The notes below the pieces were generated by a model, which ran no database searches, was not told where the DNA came from, and saw nothing but the letters and a program-made list of their open reading frames with translations. Of a stretch of DNA of 64,000 bases, positions 1 through 8,951 are shown piece after piece (the first letter of the stretch is position 1; each line of letters opens with the position of its first letter). The DNA comes from Methanobacteriota archaeon (GTDB lineage: Archaea > Halobacteriota > Methanosarcinia > Methanosarcinales > Methanosarcinaceae): the NCBI GenBank assembly GCA_023399215.1, contig JAEWQJ010000038.1:77078-141077 (forward strand), read 5' to 3'. The translations under genes and the position numbers were made by a program.

Positions 1-73
1 TTTAGCCGTTGAATAAAGATTTCTACCAGAAGCGATACAATTATTTGCAACAACGTTTCTGGAAACGAACAAA

Positions 74-550
74 ATGTATTATCATATAATCGAATCTCCA
101 ATCGGTCCCATTCTTCTGGCAGGGGATGAAAAAGGGCTGAAACATCTTAATTTCTTGAAAGGCAAGAAAAGAATAGAAATCCCTGCTGACTGGATAGAAA
201 ATAAAGAGTTTTTCAGTGAGGTTGCCAGGCAGCTTGAAGCTTATTTTTCCGGGGAACTCAAATCCTTTGACCTCAAACTGGCTCCAGAAGGAACGGATTT
301 TCAAAAGTCCGTCTGGAAAGCTTTGTGCGAAATTCCCTATGGGGAAACCCGAACTTATAAAGAGGTAGCTGTATCTATCGGAAAGCCCAGGGCTTATAGA
401 GCTGTAGGGCTTGCAAATAACCGGAATCCGATTGCGATAATTATCCCCTGCCACAGGGTCATAGGCTCAGATGGAAAACTTACAGGTTATGCGAGTGGGC
501 TGGATATAAAGGAATTTTTATTGAAACTTGAAGAAAACAATTCGAGATAA
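74..550 (+). CDS. ogt: Methylated-DNA--protein-cysteine S-methyltransferase
   Basis: A 158-residue protein that repairs O6-alkylguanine by moving the alkyl group to its own cysteine. The active-site motif IIPCHRVIG lies near residue 120, preceded by the helix-turn-helix DNA-binding region with GETRTYKEVA and the arginine-finger segment RAVGLANNRNP. The short N-terminal ribonuclease-like domain fills residues 1-65. Length is normal for the compact archaeal/bacterial Ogt form. The gene stands alone, and the next gene starts 50 bases downstream. The family assignment is firm; only the exact alkyl substrate range is unknown. Confidence 0.95.
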   Translation: MYYHIIESPIGPILLAGDEKGLKHLNFLKGKKRIEIPADWIENKEFFSEVARQLEAYFSGELKSFDLKLAPEGTDFQKSVWKALCEIPYGETRTYKEVAVSIGKPRAYRAVGLANNRNPIAIIIPCHRVIGSDGKLTGYASGLDIKEFLLKLEENNSR

Positions 551-601
551 GAATAACACAAAGATTATCTAAATTCTCTGTAATTTGCAGGAGAAATCAT
601 T

Positions 602-1344
602 ATGGAGCTTAAAAAAAGATTGAAAGCATTATCAAAGAATCCGTTGCAAATCCAGGCACTGAGACTAGATATCGTGAACCTCTCGTAGGCTATGCTTCAG
701 CAAGTGACCCAATTTTTGATGACATGAAGAAAATCATTGGTCCTCACCACCTGCACCCTAAAGAGATTTTTCCCGAAGCAAAAACTGTTGTTTCCTTCTT
801 TCTGCCGTTTGAAAAAAAACTTGTGAATCTGAACTGGCAGTCTCCTGACCCTGTAAAAGAATGGATTCAGGCCAAAAGTGAAACCGACGGTCTCGTAGGG
901 AAAATCAACAAAAAACTAAAGGCTGAGCTGGCAGAAGAGAATATACAGTCAGTTGTGCCAGGAACTGATTTTGATTATAAGAGTAAAGGCTTCGACGTTG
1001 CCTGGTCTCATAAAAGTGCTGCTTATGCTGCGGGCCTGGGAACTTTTGGAGTCAACCAGATGCTGATTACAAAATCTGGGTGTGCAGGCCGTTTTGGGAC
1101 TTTGCTGATTTCTGCCGAAATTCCTCCTACTCCACGCCCGAAAGAAGAGTTCTGCCGCTACAAAAAAGGAGAGAGATGTCTTGTCTGTGTGGACAGGTGC
1201 CCGGCTGGAGCCCTCAGCATAAGAGGCCTTGATAAAGAAAAATGCTACAGGTATCTTCAGGAAAACGCCAGGGCTTTTCCCGAACTTAATCAGTTTGCCT
1301 GTGGAAAATGTGCAACCGGACCCTGTGCTCTCAGGTCTCGTTGA
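602..1344 (+). CDS. Epoxyqueuosine reductase-like 4Fe-4S double-cluster protein, frameshifted near its start
   Basis: The C-terminal half carries two clustered cysteine motifs, CRYKKGERCLVCVDRCP and CGKCATGPC, typical of the 4Fe-4S double-cluster domain found in QueG-like proteins. The ATG at 602 has a good ribosome site (GGAG, about 10 bases upstream), but its frame stops after 28 codons. The conserved frame continues uninterrupted from about 613 through to 1344. One extra A in the A7 run at 611-617 would join both parts into a single protein of about 247 residues. So this is either a real disruption, a phase-variable homopolymer or a sequence error. If the gene is intact only from ATG 724, it lacks about 40 N-terminal residues. 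It is probably a redox protein; the queuosine role is not assured. Confidence 0.7.
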
Positions 1345-1442
1345 AGCAGAGAAAATTCTTTTGTACTTTTTGAGGGTTGCACGATTTTATTATCTCGTTT
1401 TCAGAGATGAACAGGGTCAGTATCGAATTTCAACTTGGCTAC

Positions 1443-1964
1443 TTATACCGCCGTTATTGGAGTTGAAGTATTCTTCGAAAGATTCTGCGTTGTTACATTT
1501 ATCCATAGATGAAGATCTCTATAAGGCACACTGATATTCTCTAACATTTCTTTTTTATCGTTATTATAGAGCAAAAACTGAAGGCTCATGTTTGTTCCCT
1601 CGAAGGGAGGAGTTATAGTGACTGCTTTCTCCAGGGTCCCATTGTTTTCGATGTATATATTTTGCCAGTCATCCGGTAAAGGTAGAGGCGTGTCCTCGAG
1701 CTGGACTTCCATTGTATAGTTTACGGGCTTCTGTTCATGGTTTATAATTCCCACAATTACGGTTCCATTCCCTCCAAGTACGTAGTTAGTAGAATAGTTT
1801 TTAGCCATTCCATCAGGTCCCAAAATATAAAATTCGGTAGATGGTTCCTTTAAGGATCCGGAACTCTGTTTGACGTTCATTGTTCCCTCGCAACCCGATG
1901 CAAGAAGAGCCAGGCTTATTAGAATCAGTGTGACTAGTTTCTTTATATACATCATCTGTCTCAC
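1443..1964 (-). CDS. DUF1616-like membrane lipoprotein
   Basis: A 173-residue exported lipoprotein. Residues 5-25 form a signal peptide ending in the lipobox LLASGC, so the cysteine should carry the lipid anchor on the outer face of the membrane. The rest is a beta-rich domain with FYILGPDG near residue 46 and a GTVIVGIINHE segment, matching the DUF1616 type seen in Methanosarcina surface proteins. Many NxS/T sequons suggest glycosylation. A GTG start is chosen because GGAG lies 5 bases upstream; ATG codons follow 3 and 4 codons later. The function is unknown. Confidence 0.7.
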   Translation of the reverse strand: MRQMMYIKKLVTLILISLALLASGCEGTMNVKQSSGSLKEPSTEFYILGPDGMAKNYSTNYVLGGNGTVIVGIINHEQKPVNYTMEVQLEDTPLPLPDDWQNIYIENNGTLEKAVTITPPFEGTNMSLQFLLYNNDKKEMLENISVPYRDLHLWINVTTQNLSKNTSTPITAV

Positions 1965-2066
1965 TTCGTCTCCAAATTTCCTAAAAATTTTTATCTTTGA
2001 CCATTACATTCTCACATATTAATATAATTTCCCAGACCTGTATATTATAAAATAGAAAAAAGACAA

Positions 2067-2864
2067 GTGATATTTATGCCCATAATTTCCTTGACTACCG
2101 ATTTCGGAGACCTCTATCCTGCAGCTATGAAAGCCGTGATTTTGAGAATAAACCCGGAGGTACAGATTATTGATATAACCCATTCCATCCGGCAGGCCGG
2201 AATCTGGGAAGGGGCTTTTGCGCTCTATTCCCTTGTTCGATATTTTCCGCAGGGAACCGTACATATAGGTGTTGTCGATCCTGGAGTTGGGACTTCCCGT
2301 CGCGCTCTTGCCATAAAAGCCGGTCCTGAAGGAGAAGAACAGTTTTTTGTCGGCCCTGACAATGGGCTACTGATCCCTGCGGCTCGCCGCCTTGGCGAAA
2401 TTGAAGTATACGAGATCACAAATCCCGAACTTATGCTTAAATCAGGAATTTCTGCAACTTTCCATGGCAGGGATATTTTTGCGCCTGCAGGAGCCTACCT
2501 TTCAAAAGGCACACCTATCGAGGTGGTCGGATCTGAAATCTCGGATTTTGTTAGCCTTGATTTCGAAAATTTCGGAATTGACGGGTCCTTCCTTGTAGGC
2601 GAGGTTATTTTTGCAGACAACTTTGGAAATGTTATCACCAATATTCCTGAAGAAGTAGTTTTAAAATTCTCTAACTTTGGCTCACAGATAGAAATAAACA
2701 GCAGAAGGGTCCCCTTTGTTCAGACCTATGGTTTTGTAGGGCCGAAAAAACCACTTGCCCTTATAGGCAGTCACGGCTTCCTGGAAATTGCCGTAAACAA
2801 AGGAAATGCTGCGCTTCAGTTCGGACTTAAAAGCGGAGATCAGATCGCAGTAAAGATCGTATAA
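2067..2864 (+). CDS. SAM hydrolase / SAM-dependent adenosyltransferase (DUF62 family)
   Basis: A 265-residue member of the DUF62 (SAM hydroxide adenosyltransferase) family, which hydrolyses S-adenosylmethionine to adenosine and methionine. The sequence shows the N-terminal motif ISLTTDFGD, the segment HIGVVDPGVGTSRR, PDNGLL, FHGRDIFAPAGAYL and the C-terminal DNFGNVITNI. It lacks an obvious chlorinase insertion. The listed start is GTG; the ATG at 2076 (MPIISLTTDFG) is equally likely and fits the family better. The gene is monocistronic and is followed directly by a 15-bp tandem repeat. Confidence 0.88.
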   Translation: MIFMPIISLTTDFGDLYPAAMKAVILRINPEVQIIDITHSIRQAGIWEGAFALYSLVRYFPQGTVHIGVVDPGVGTSRRALAIKAGPEGEEQFFVGPDNGLLIPAARRLGEIEVYEITNPELMLKSGISATFHGRDIFAPAGAYLSKGTPIEVVGSEISDFVSLDFENFGIDGSFLVGEVIFADNFGNVITNIPEEVVLKFSNFGSQIEINSRRVPFVQTYGFVGPKKPLALIGSHGFLEIAVNKGNAALQFGLKSGDQIAVKIV

Positions 2865-2924
2865 AGAACGGCTGCATAGAGAATGGCTGTATAAAGGATG
2901 GCTGTACAAAGAATGGCTGTAGTT
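2865..2924. repeat. Four tandem 15-bp repeats
   Basis: Four head-to-tail copies of a 15-mer of the type AGAATGGCTGTATAA begin one base after the stop codon of the SAM hydrolase gene. Copies 2 to 4 differ at one to three positions each and copy 1 is a little more diverged. The period is a multiple of three and no stop interrupts some frames, so the array could extend the upstream protein if its stop were lost. Confidence 0.8.
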
Positions 2925-2941
2925 CCAGATCATTTTAGATC

Positions 2942-3074
2942 AGAGCTTATCCCAAAACCAATTTTATTCACATATAAGTAAGAGTTTCAGAATTAGTTTT
3001 CAGGATCAGAAACTCTATTGATAATCCAGAATATGATATTCAGAGAAGCAATTTTGAGTTTTGGGGTCAGCTCT
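2942..3074. mobile_element. MITE-like element with terminal inverted repeats
   Basis: A 133-bp segment begins AGAGCTTATCCCAAAACC and ends with the near inverse GTTTTGGGGTCAGCTCT. It has no coding capacity. The last 40 bases match the right end of a longer segment at 27987-28237, so this is a dispersed family. The ends probably derive from an insertion sequence; no target-site duplication was confirmed. Confidence 0.5.
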
Positions 3075-3170
3075 AATACAGCTTAATTGCTTTTCTTTCT
3101 CAAAAGTCAACCAGACACTCGATTCAGCGGAATTTTTATATAACTATCCTGCACAGGCAGTCTGTCTAGA

Positions 3171-4676
3171 ATGAAACTGACTACCTTGAAAACTTACAAG
3201 CTTGAAGTTTTCTTTTTATTTGCTCTGGTTATTTTGAGCTTTTTTACCCTCTCAGGAAATGGAAATGCAGATAATTCTGCGGCAAGCTCTGGGGGAACTT
3301 TCTGGCTTCCCTCAACAGTAATGCAATCAGTAGCAGCATTGTATGCCGTGTTTATTGCTATATTCATACTCTCCCTGCAAAGCAACAGTGATAGTACTAA
3401 CTCGATTGCCAACCGGATAAAACCGCCCCTGAAGATGGTATCCTATACGGCAGCAGGGACAATCTATTTTAACGGACTGATACTGATTGTTTTTAGCTTT
3501 GGCTCTTTTTCCGAAGCCAAAATGAGAGTTCTGTTAATCTCATTCCTTATTTCAATGGTTCTATCCCTTTTAGCCATTGTTTACACTTCCATAAACTTGC
3601 TTAGCAACGTTTCGGGCTTAAAAACCTCATCTGAAAAACTAGCATATATTTCGGATCTTCTTAGAGGACAGGAAAGAACCCCCGTTAGCCCACTAAAACA
3701 AAGTGAAAAAGATACACATTTCTGCATCAAAGCCCTAGACGACGAAAATCCGGAGGTCCGAGCAATCGCAGCCGAAGCCCTGGGCCAGGCAAGAGGTCCT
3801 GAAGTAGAGAAGGCACTTCTTGGGCTCCTTGAGGACAAGAATTCCAGAGTAAGAATAACTGCAGCCAGAAACCTTGGTCGGATAGGAACCGAAAATGCAG
3901 CAGAACCGCTAATTAAACGGCTGACTATAGATAAAGACCCTGTATTCCGAGCATGTGCTATAGAATCCCTTGGAAATCTTAAAGACAAACGGGCAATTGA
4001 GCCTGTAATTAAAAGCCTGGACGACAAAGTTCCCGAAGTCAGGCTAGTTGCAGCCTGTTCCCTGGGGATTCTTGGTGGTGACAAGGCTGAAGAAGCCCTT
4101 ATCGGAAAACTGAATAAAAGCTCTCCGGAATTACAGAAACAGATAATACTGGCTCTAGGAAACTCTGGCAGCAAAAAAGCTGCAGGACTTAACAGTAGAA
4201 AAGCCACAGGAGCTCTTATTCACAAACTAAGAGATAAGGACCCCGAACTTCGAAAGTGTGCCGCAGAAGCCCTTGGTAAACTTGAAGACCCAGAGTCAGT
4301 AGACCCACTTCTCGAATGCCTTGGTGATACGAATCCTGAAGTAAGAAACGCTGCTGCATATTCTCTGGGAACTCTCAGAGCTGAAAAAGCAACAGACTCT
4401 CTTCTGGGAATGCTGACCGAAGAAGATTCCGAACTCCGAATAACTGCAGTCTATGCCCTTGGGAATATAGGCAGCCGAAGAGCAGTTGATGCCCTTCTAA
4501 AAACTCTAGACGACAGCAACCCCTGGGTCAGGCGGTACGCTGCAGAAGCCCTCGCAAAAATAGGCGATAAAAAAGCAACAGCCCCTCTTGTCAAAAACTT
4601 AAACGATCCTGACCCTGAAGTCAGGTGGGCTACGGCTGAAGCTTTAAGGTTGCTGGATAAGCAGAACTCAAGGTAA
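3171..4676 (+). CDS. Membrane-anchored HEAT-repeat (PBS-lyase-like) protein
   Basis: A 501-residue protein with about four hydrophobic segments in the first 145 residues (near 12-30, 46-68, 90-112 and 118-143), followed by a long soluble domain. From about residue 185 to the end there are roughly ten degenerate 31-residue HEAT repeats of the form DxxPEVRxxAAEALGxxG, the PBS-lyase HEAT type used for protein-protein contacts. The soluble part is probably cytoplasmic, giving a membrane-bound scaffold. No catalytic motif is visible. A decayed partial copy of its 3' region lies at 5041-5208, showing that the repeat region has been duplicated. The partner is unknown. Confidence 0.85.
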   Translation: MKLTTLKTYKLEVFFLFALVILSFFTLSGNGNADNSAASSGGTFWLPSTVMQSVAALYAVFIAIFILSLQSNSDSTNSIANRIKPPLKMVSYTAAGTIYFNGLILIVFSFGSFSEAKMRVLLISFLISMVLSLLAIVYTSINLLSNVSGLKTSSEKLAYISDLLRGQERTPVSPLKQSEKDTHFCIKALDDENPEVRAIAAEALGQARGPEVEKALLGLLEDKNSRVRITAARNLGRIGTENAAEPLIKRLTIDKDPVFRACAIESLGNLKDKRAIEPVIKSLDDKVPEVRLVAACSLGILGGDKAEEALIGKLNKSSPELQKQIILALGNSGSKKAAGLNSRKATGALIHKLRDKDPELRKCAAEALGKLEDPESVDPLLECLGDTNPEVRNAAAYSLGTLRAEKATDSLLGMLTEEDSELRITAVYALGNIGSRRAVDALLKTLDDSNPWVRRYAAEALAKIGDKKATAPLVKNLNDPDPEVRWATAEALRLLDKQNSR

Positions 4677-4687
4677 AAGAAAATCCA

Positions 4688-4876
4688 TTATACCTTAGCT
4701 TCCTTGCCATGGATGCTGATGTACTTTTCCGGGTTATCCTGGAATCTCTTCATGCATTCAAACGAACAAAAATAATAAGTTCTTCCATTGTAGTCACTTT
4801 TGTATGTAACATCCCTCTCCGTAACATTCATATCGCACACAGGATCAAGCCGTGTTCCACTCCCTTTCATTTTCAT
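4688..4876 (-). CDS. YHS domain protein
   Basis: A 62-residue protein that is essentially one YHS domain: DPVCDMNV near residue 12, then YYFCSFECMKRFQDNPEKY. The three cysteines fit a small metal-binding fold, as in heavy-metal ATPase and oxygenase accessory domains. The ribosome site GGAGG lies 7 bases before the ATG. The gene converges on the HEAT-repeat gene, with 11 bases between their stops. A role in metal handling is inferred only from the domain. Confidence 0.85.
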   Translation of the reverse strand: MKMKGSGTRLDPVCDMNVTERDVTYKSDYNGRTYYFCSFECMKRFQDNPEKYISIHGKEAKV

Positions 4877-5040
4877 AATTTTTCCTCCACTGGTCCGATT
4901 ATATCATTTTACTCTTTCAAAGCCGAAATACCGATAGTTTTTCACCCTTCCACACTATATTCCACAAGTTGCTGAGAATAAACCCAAATTACTGATTATT
5001 ACTATAATATTTAGCAATTTTTATATAATTATTTTTGGTA

Positions 5041-5208
5041 GCGTTTAATCCTGGGTGATATAAACCATGAAGTAAAAAGTGCAACTTCCTACTCTCTGAG
5101 AACTCTCAGAGAGGACAAAACAATAGTTTCCTTGTCAAAAATTTAAATGATGCTGATTCTGAGATTAGATGATTATACCTACAGCTTTAAGAGTGCTGAA
5201 TTAGCAAA
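5041..5208 (+). pseudogene. Decayed partial copy of the HEAT-repeat gene
   Basis: This stretch aligns by eye with two separate parts of the HEAT gene. The first half matches about 4310-4400 (shared run ACTCTCAGAG). The second matches about 4585-4665 (shared CTTGTCAAAAA, then CTTTAAG). So a copy of the 3' end lost about 200 bases internally and gained stops. It has no start codon or open frame and is not expressed as protein. Confidence 0.7.
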
Positions 5209-5294
5209 ATTTCAGTTAAGTTGAATATTTTGAGATACATGTGATAATTTATTACAGCTACTTTTTTTCATAACTTTTACTCACACCAGTCTTA

Positions 5295-5425
5295 AGTCCT
5301 CTTGAACGAAGTGAGTGAAACGAAAAGTCATATTCATAAACTGGCCCCCTCTTCAGCAAATTGAAAAATCGTTTATCTCTCCCATAATTCAGCCCTCTTG
5401 AGCGAACGAAGTGAGCGAAAAGGGC
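5295..5425. repeat. Pair of CGAACGAAGTGAG repeats
   Basis: Two copies of a roughly 35-base unit lie at 5295-5329 and 5391-5425, each with CTCTTG, then a GAACGAAGTGAG core, then GAAAAG. The second is bounded by GCCCT and AGGGC and can fold back. They lie downstream of the radical SAM gene, which reads towards them, and may act in termination or be relics of a dispersed repeat. Confidence 0.45.
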
Positions 5426-5468
5426 ACCGTCCTCCCGAGACGGGACTCGGGTGGCGGAACTCGGGCAT

Positions 5469-6461
5469 TTACATCCACTCGTAATGCATCAAAACTTCAG
5501 GGTTAAAACTCTGCATCAAACTGTTTTCCGTATATCCAAAAAAGAGGCAGCCACTGCAGTTTTCAACAATTTCCTTTCTGTGTTCTTCCGAGTTTTTCCA
5601 GACGCTCTCAAAGCCGTCCCAGATCACGTTTCCAAGAGGTTCATTATGCACGCGGCAGGTCTCCAGAGTGCCGTCATGTGTCACATTTATAATAATCCCG
5701 CTGGCCCTGCATTTGTAATCCATTTTTCCGTCCCTGACCATTTTGAGGTAGGTTTCGGAATTGATTATCGGGTAGCCCTGCTTCTTAAGCTCTATTATGT
5801 GGTCAACTGTACATTGGAATTTTTCCTTATCACGAATTCCGATATCGTTCCAGATCTCCTCACTGATTCCGGGAAACTCGTGGACAGGCTCGAAGGAAAC
5901 CTTTACTCCCAGCTTATTTGCAAGCAAAATGAGGGTCTCGATATCGTCCAGGTTTTTTCCTGTGAGCACACAGTTCATCAGGATGGGATTCTTCTTTTTC
6001 TGAAGTTTTCTAACCCTGATAGCTTTTTTTAAACCCCTCAGCAGAGTTTCAAAATCCATCCTGCGAATTTCTTTATAACTATCTACTCCATCCACTGAAA
6101 CCGAAAGGTAGTCTACATCTACCAGCTCTTCCGCTCTTTCATAGAGCAATTTTCCATTCGTGACCATGGAAGTGATCATCCCGATTCCTTTGGCATACGC
6201 CATAATCTGAGGAAGATCCTGTCTGAGGAGAGGTTCTACGGTCCAGGCATTGTAGACGCCGATTCCGAATTTTCTAGCGTCGTCCAACAATTTAAAAATT
6301 TCTTCTCGAGGTGGCTCTTCTCCAGTTTTCTTCCAGTACTCACAGAACTTGCAGCGCATATTGCAGCGAGCATTTACACCGTGGGAAAGAACAAAAGGAC
6401 GCTTTCTTACTCGGATCTGCCAGAGTGCTCTTGAAGCCAGGATAGGGTCAAATCGGGACAT
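5469..6461 (-). CDS. Radical SAM protein with C-terminal cysteine-rich (SPASM/twitch-like) region
   Basis: A 330-residue radical SAM enzyme. The cluster motif CNMRCKFC is at about residues 33-40, after a short basic N-terminus. The barrel follows with VTNG, SVSVDG and a C-terminal segment containing YKCRAS, THDGTLETCRVHNEPLGNV and ENCSGCLFFG. That segment supplies extra cysteines typical of a SPASM or twitch auxiliary-cluster domain. Such enzymes modify peptides or make cofactors, but nothing nearby points to a substrate. The gene is monocistronic. The subfamily is not recognised, so only the general class is called. Confidence 0.85.
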   Translation of the reverse strand: MSRFDPILASRALWQIRVRKRPFVLSHGVNARCNMRCKFCEYWKKTGEEPPREEIFKLLDDARKFGIGVYNAWTVEPLLRQDLPQIMAYAKGIGMITSMVTNGKLLYERAEELVDVDYLSVSVDGVDSYKEIRRMDFETLLRGLKKAIRVRKLQKKKNPILMNCVLTGKNLDDIETLILLANKLGVKVSFEPVHEFPGISEEIWNDIGIRDKEKFQCTVDHIIELKKQGYPIINSETYLKMVRDGKMDYKCRASGIIINVTHDGTLETCRVHNEPLGNVIWDGFESVWKNSEEHRKEIVENCSGCLFFGYTENSLMQSFNPEVLMHYEWM

Positions 6462-6753
6462 AAAAATCTCTTATTCATTTTTTTGCAGAAGACTGCGCAT
6501 TATTCATTATCTTTTCTATTATAACCTTTTTTTGGAGAGCTAGTTTGTAACATATTTTTTCGACTCTATCTAACTTACGGACTTATGAACCGAAGCTCGC
6601 GGATAATTTGTAAACCACTTTAAACCACTTAATACCTAGAGAGTGATCAGATATGATATCAAAGTAAGCTAAGTTAAAGTTATCTGCCAAAAATCGTGTG
6701 AAAAATTCTTTGTAAATAAATAAAAATTGAGTTAACTGCTAATTTACTCATAA

Positions 6754-7377
6754 CTAATTTTGAGTAGACCCAACAGTTACCGAGTTTAAAACTTTTTCAG
6801 GATTCCTGTAAGTTATTGCACTAAGTAAAAAACATATTCCTATAATCGGCGTCACAAAAAGCCAATAAATTCCCACAAAAACTAAAGACTCGCTAGTAGC
6901 CGACATATACTTTAATATATCGCCGAGGAAAAGAATTGTAATAAAACTCAACACACATGAAATTGCAAGCGAAAGAATATTTATTCCATATGAAACTGAA
7001 GCGTATGCGTTCATTGAGTCAGAATGCCTAAGCAAGGATAAGAAGACAAGTGCCGAGAACAGGGGCAGTAACATCATAAATGCTATCATGAGCTTTTCTG
7101 CGCTGCTGATAGGGTCTTTAAGAAATTCTTTGCCGCTAGAAATAATCAAAAAGTTTACAATAACCAGTACAGCTAGAGAAATACATAACGGAACTGCCAG
7201 ATACCATCTGGGCAGTACTTTTCTTGCTTCCAACAAAAAAAGCACGGAACCTAAAAAAGAAATAATGCTCAGTAACTCTATAAAATCAGGGGAAGGGCGA
7301 AGTACATAACCCATAAATGGGAACCAGAACATCAGAAAGACAGCGGATATCAACGCCAATGCAATTTTTATCCTCAT
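6754..7377 (-). CDS. Multi-pass membrane protein, paralogue A
   Basis: A 207-residue hydrophobic protein of unknown function with about six predicted membrane segments. ATG 7377 is preferred over an ATG five codons upstream because GGTGAT, complementary to the 16S rRNA end, lies 6 bases before it. It also aligns with the start of the neighbouring copy (both MRIKIALAL). Shared stretches with that copy include IELLSIISFL, EARKVLPRWYLAVPLC and PIIGICFL, and both end in STQN. No enzyme or transporter motif is seen. Confidence 0.7.
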   Translation of the reverse strand: MRIKIALALISAVFLMFWFPFMGYVLRPSPDFIELLSIISFLGSVLFLLEARKVLPRWYLAVPLCISLAVLVIVNFLIISSGKEFLKDPISSAEKLMIAFMMLLPLFSALVFLSLLRHSDSMNAYASVSYGINILSLAISCVLSFITILFLGDILKYMSATSESLVFVGIYWLFVTPIIGICFLLSAITYRNPEKVLNSVTVGSTQN

Positions 7378-7578
7378 AAAATCATCACCCAAAATATGTG
7401 ATAGGACGAAAATTATAGCCCTCTTCTCTTTTACAAATGTTGAAAATCATTTTCCGGTTGGAGAGCGACCACACTAATAAGATAAGCATGAGTTTTAAGC
7501 ATGATCTTCCACCATAAGTATTTCCATATTTTAGTTCTGTCGCACTCACATTCACAATTGTTGATTTAATAATAGCAG

Positions 7579-7628
7579 GACTTACGCGGTCAAACTGAGA
7601 AATAAACAGTACTGAACCTTTGATATAA
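7579..7628 (+). mobile_element. Truncated MITE end
   Basis: The sequence from GACTTACGCGGTCAAACTGA onward matches the left end of the complete 113-bp element at 55389-55501. The far end is missing because the element runs into the 3' end of the adjacent membrane protein gene. It is probably a remnant. Confidence 0.4.
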
Positions 7629-8258
7629 CTAATTTTGAGTAGACTCATCAGTTACCGGGCTTAAAACGTTTCCAGGATTTTTGTACGTTATCGCTCTAAC
7701 TAAAAAACATATTCCTATAATCGGCATCACAATAACCCAATAAACATATGGAAAAAAAAGAAGTGGTTCATAAGAAGACCATTTTAAAATTTCCTGGAGT
7801 ATGAGGAAAAGGGAAAATATCGAAAAAATACTCGCTACACATGAAATTGCAAGGTATACGTTCATCGAGTCGGGATGTCCATTCAAAGACAGGAAGACTA
7901 GTCCAGAGAATGGAGACAGTAAAGCCGTAAGTATTATCCAAAATATTTCTGCAGTGCTTGTAGGGTCACCAAAAGGAAATTTTTCAACATCAAAATAAAT
8001 CCAAAAGTTTACGATAACCAGTGCAAATAAAGAAACACATAATGGGACTGCCAGATACCATCTGGGTAGTACTTTTCTTGCTTCCACCAAAAAAAGAACG
8101 GAACTCAAAAACGAAATAATGCTCAGCAACTCTATAACTAAAATAGGTCTACGAATTAATTGTAATGGACTTGAAAGAAATATATAACCTAATAAAATTG
8201 CAATCCAGACCATCATAAAGATAGCGGACGCCAAAGCCAGCGCTATTTTTATCCTCAT
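7629..8258 (-). CDS. Multi-pass membrane protein, paralogue B
   Basis: A 209-residue protein with about six membrane segments, clearly a tandem duplicate of the gene at 6754-7377. The two share the MRIKIALAL start, the central EARKVLPRWYLAVPLC block, a Ser/His/Met segment (HPDSMN here, HSDSMN there) and the C-terminal PIIGICFL. The GGTGAT ribosome site 6 bases upstream is also conserved. Divergence lies mainly in the extramembrane loops. Function unknown. Confidence 0.7.
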   Translation of the reverse strand: MRIKIALALASAIFMMVWIAILLGYIFLSSPLQLIRRPILVIELLSIISFLSSVLFLVEARKVLPRWYLAVPLCVSLFALVIVNFWIYFDVEKFPFGDPTSTAEIFWIILTALLSPFSGLVFLSLNGHPDSMNVYLAISCVASIFSIFSLFLILQEILKWSSYEPLLFFPYVYWVIVMPIIGICFLVRAITYKNPGNVLSPVTDESTQN

Positions 8259-8292
8259 AAAATTATCACCATAAAAATAGGGTGAAAATTGT

Positions 8293-8445
8293 TCACCCTA
8301 TCAGGTCATAGAATTCGGTTATTGATCCTTCGTCTCCTGCTGCACTATCTACAACTCTCAGCCGCCAGTTGTGCACATTCTGGAGGCCTTGCACGTGTAC
8401 TGTAAACTGGAGGTTACTTCCTCCCTGATGGTCCCATATCTTCTG
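8293..8445 (-). pseudogene. C-terminal remnant of a P-domain-like surface protein
   Basis: About 50 codons read without a stop and end in TGA at 8293. The translation contains NLQFTVHVQGL, NWRLRVVDSAAGDEG and EFYDLIG. This resembles the end of a proprotein-convertase P domain (W-x-L-x-V-x-D-x-A-x-GD-x-G). A stop lies directly before the open part and there is no start codon, so only a 3' fragment survives. Confidence 0.5.
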
Positions 8446-8907
8446 TTAAAAATTACTAATTTCAAAAATCTCCCAAAGTATGCGTAAATCTTACATATAC
8501 TTGAGACAGTATTGACTTCAGTGCATAAATTTTTTTCTACTGTTTAAGTTCAATTCAATAAATAAAAATAACTGGTTAGTTTCAAAATTTAAGCTTATAA
8601 TTTTTTGAAAAGCATACCTTATTAGCTCTTTATTAGTTTCTTTGAATATTGGATTTTAGAGAATCAATCTTATTTTAGATTAAGAAAATGACTCAAAAAA
8701 TTTTAATGATTCGTAATAATATGAGTTTTGGTATCGACTCTCTAATAGCTCTGTTATTGCTTTTAGCCTGAGCAGATTGTGTTTTATAATCCAAACAAAT
8801 TGGATATTATAACAGAGAATCGACTAGAAAAGATAAAGAATTCTACAGTAAAATCAGCTAATTCTACGTTATTAAACTACTACTAAAATTTCTATTGAAA
8901 AAAGAGT
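8446..8907. other. AT-rich gap without a gene
   Basis: No ORF with a supported start, RNA gene or clear repeat was seen between the surface-protein remnant and the ribosomal operon terminator. Confidence 0.5.
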
Positions 8908-8925
8908 GCTCGCCGTATGGCGAGC
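8908..8925 (-). terminator. Hairpin terminator of the stalk-protein operon
   Basis: A perfect 7-bp stem (GCTCGCC/GGCGAGC) with a 4-base loop lies 27 bases past the rpl12 stop. On the minus strand it is followed by ACTCTTTTTTC. This has the form of an intrinsic terminator for the rpl1-rplP0-rpl12 transcript. Confidence 0.7.
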
Positions 8926-8951
8926 TTTAGGTATTAAAGTTTTATTTACGT

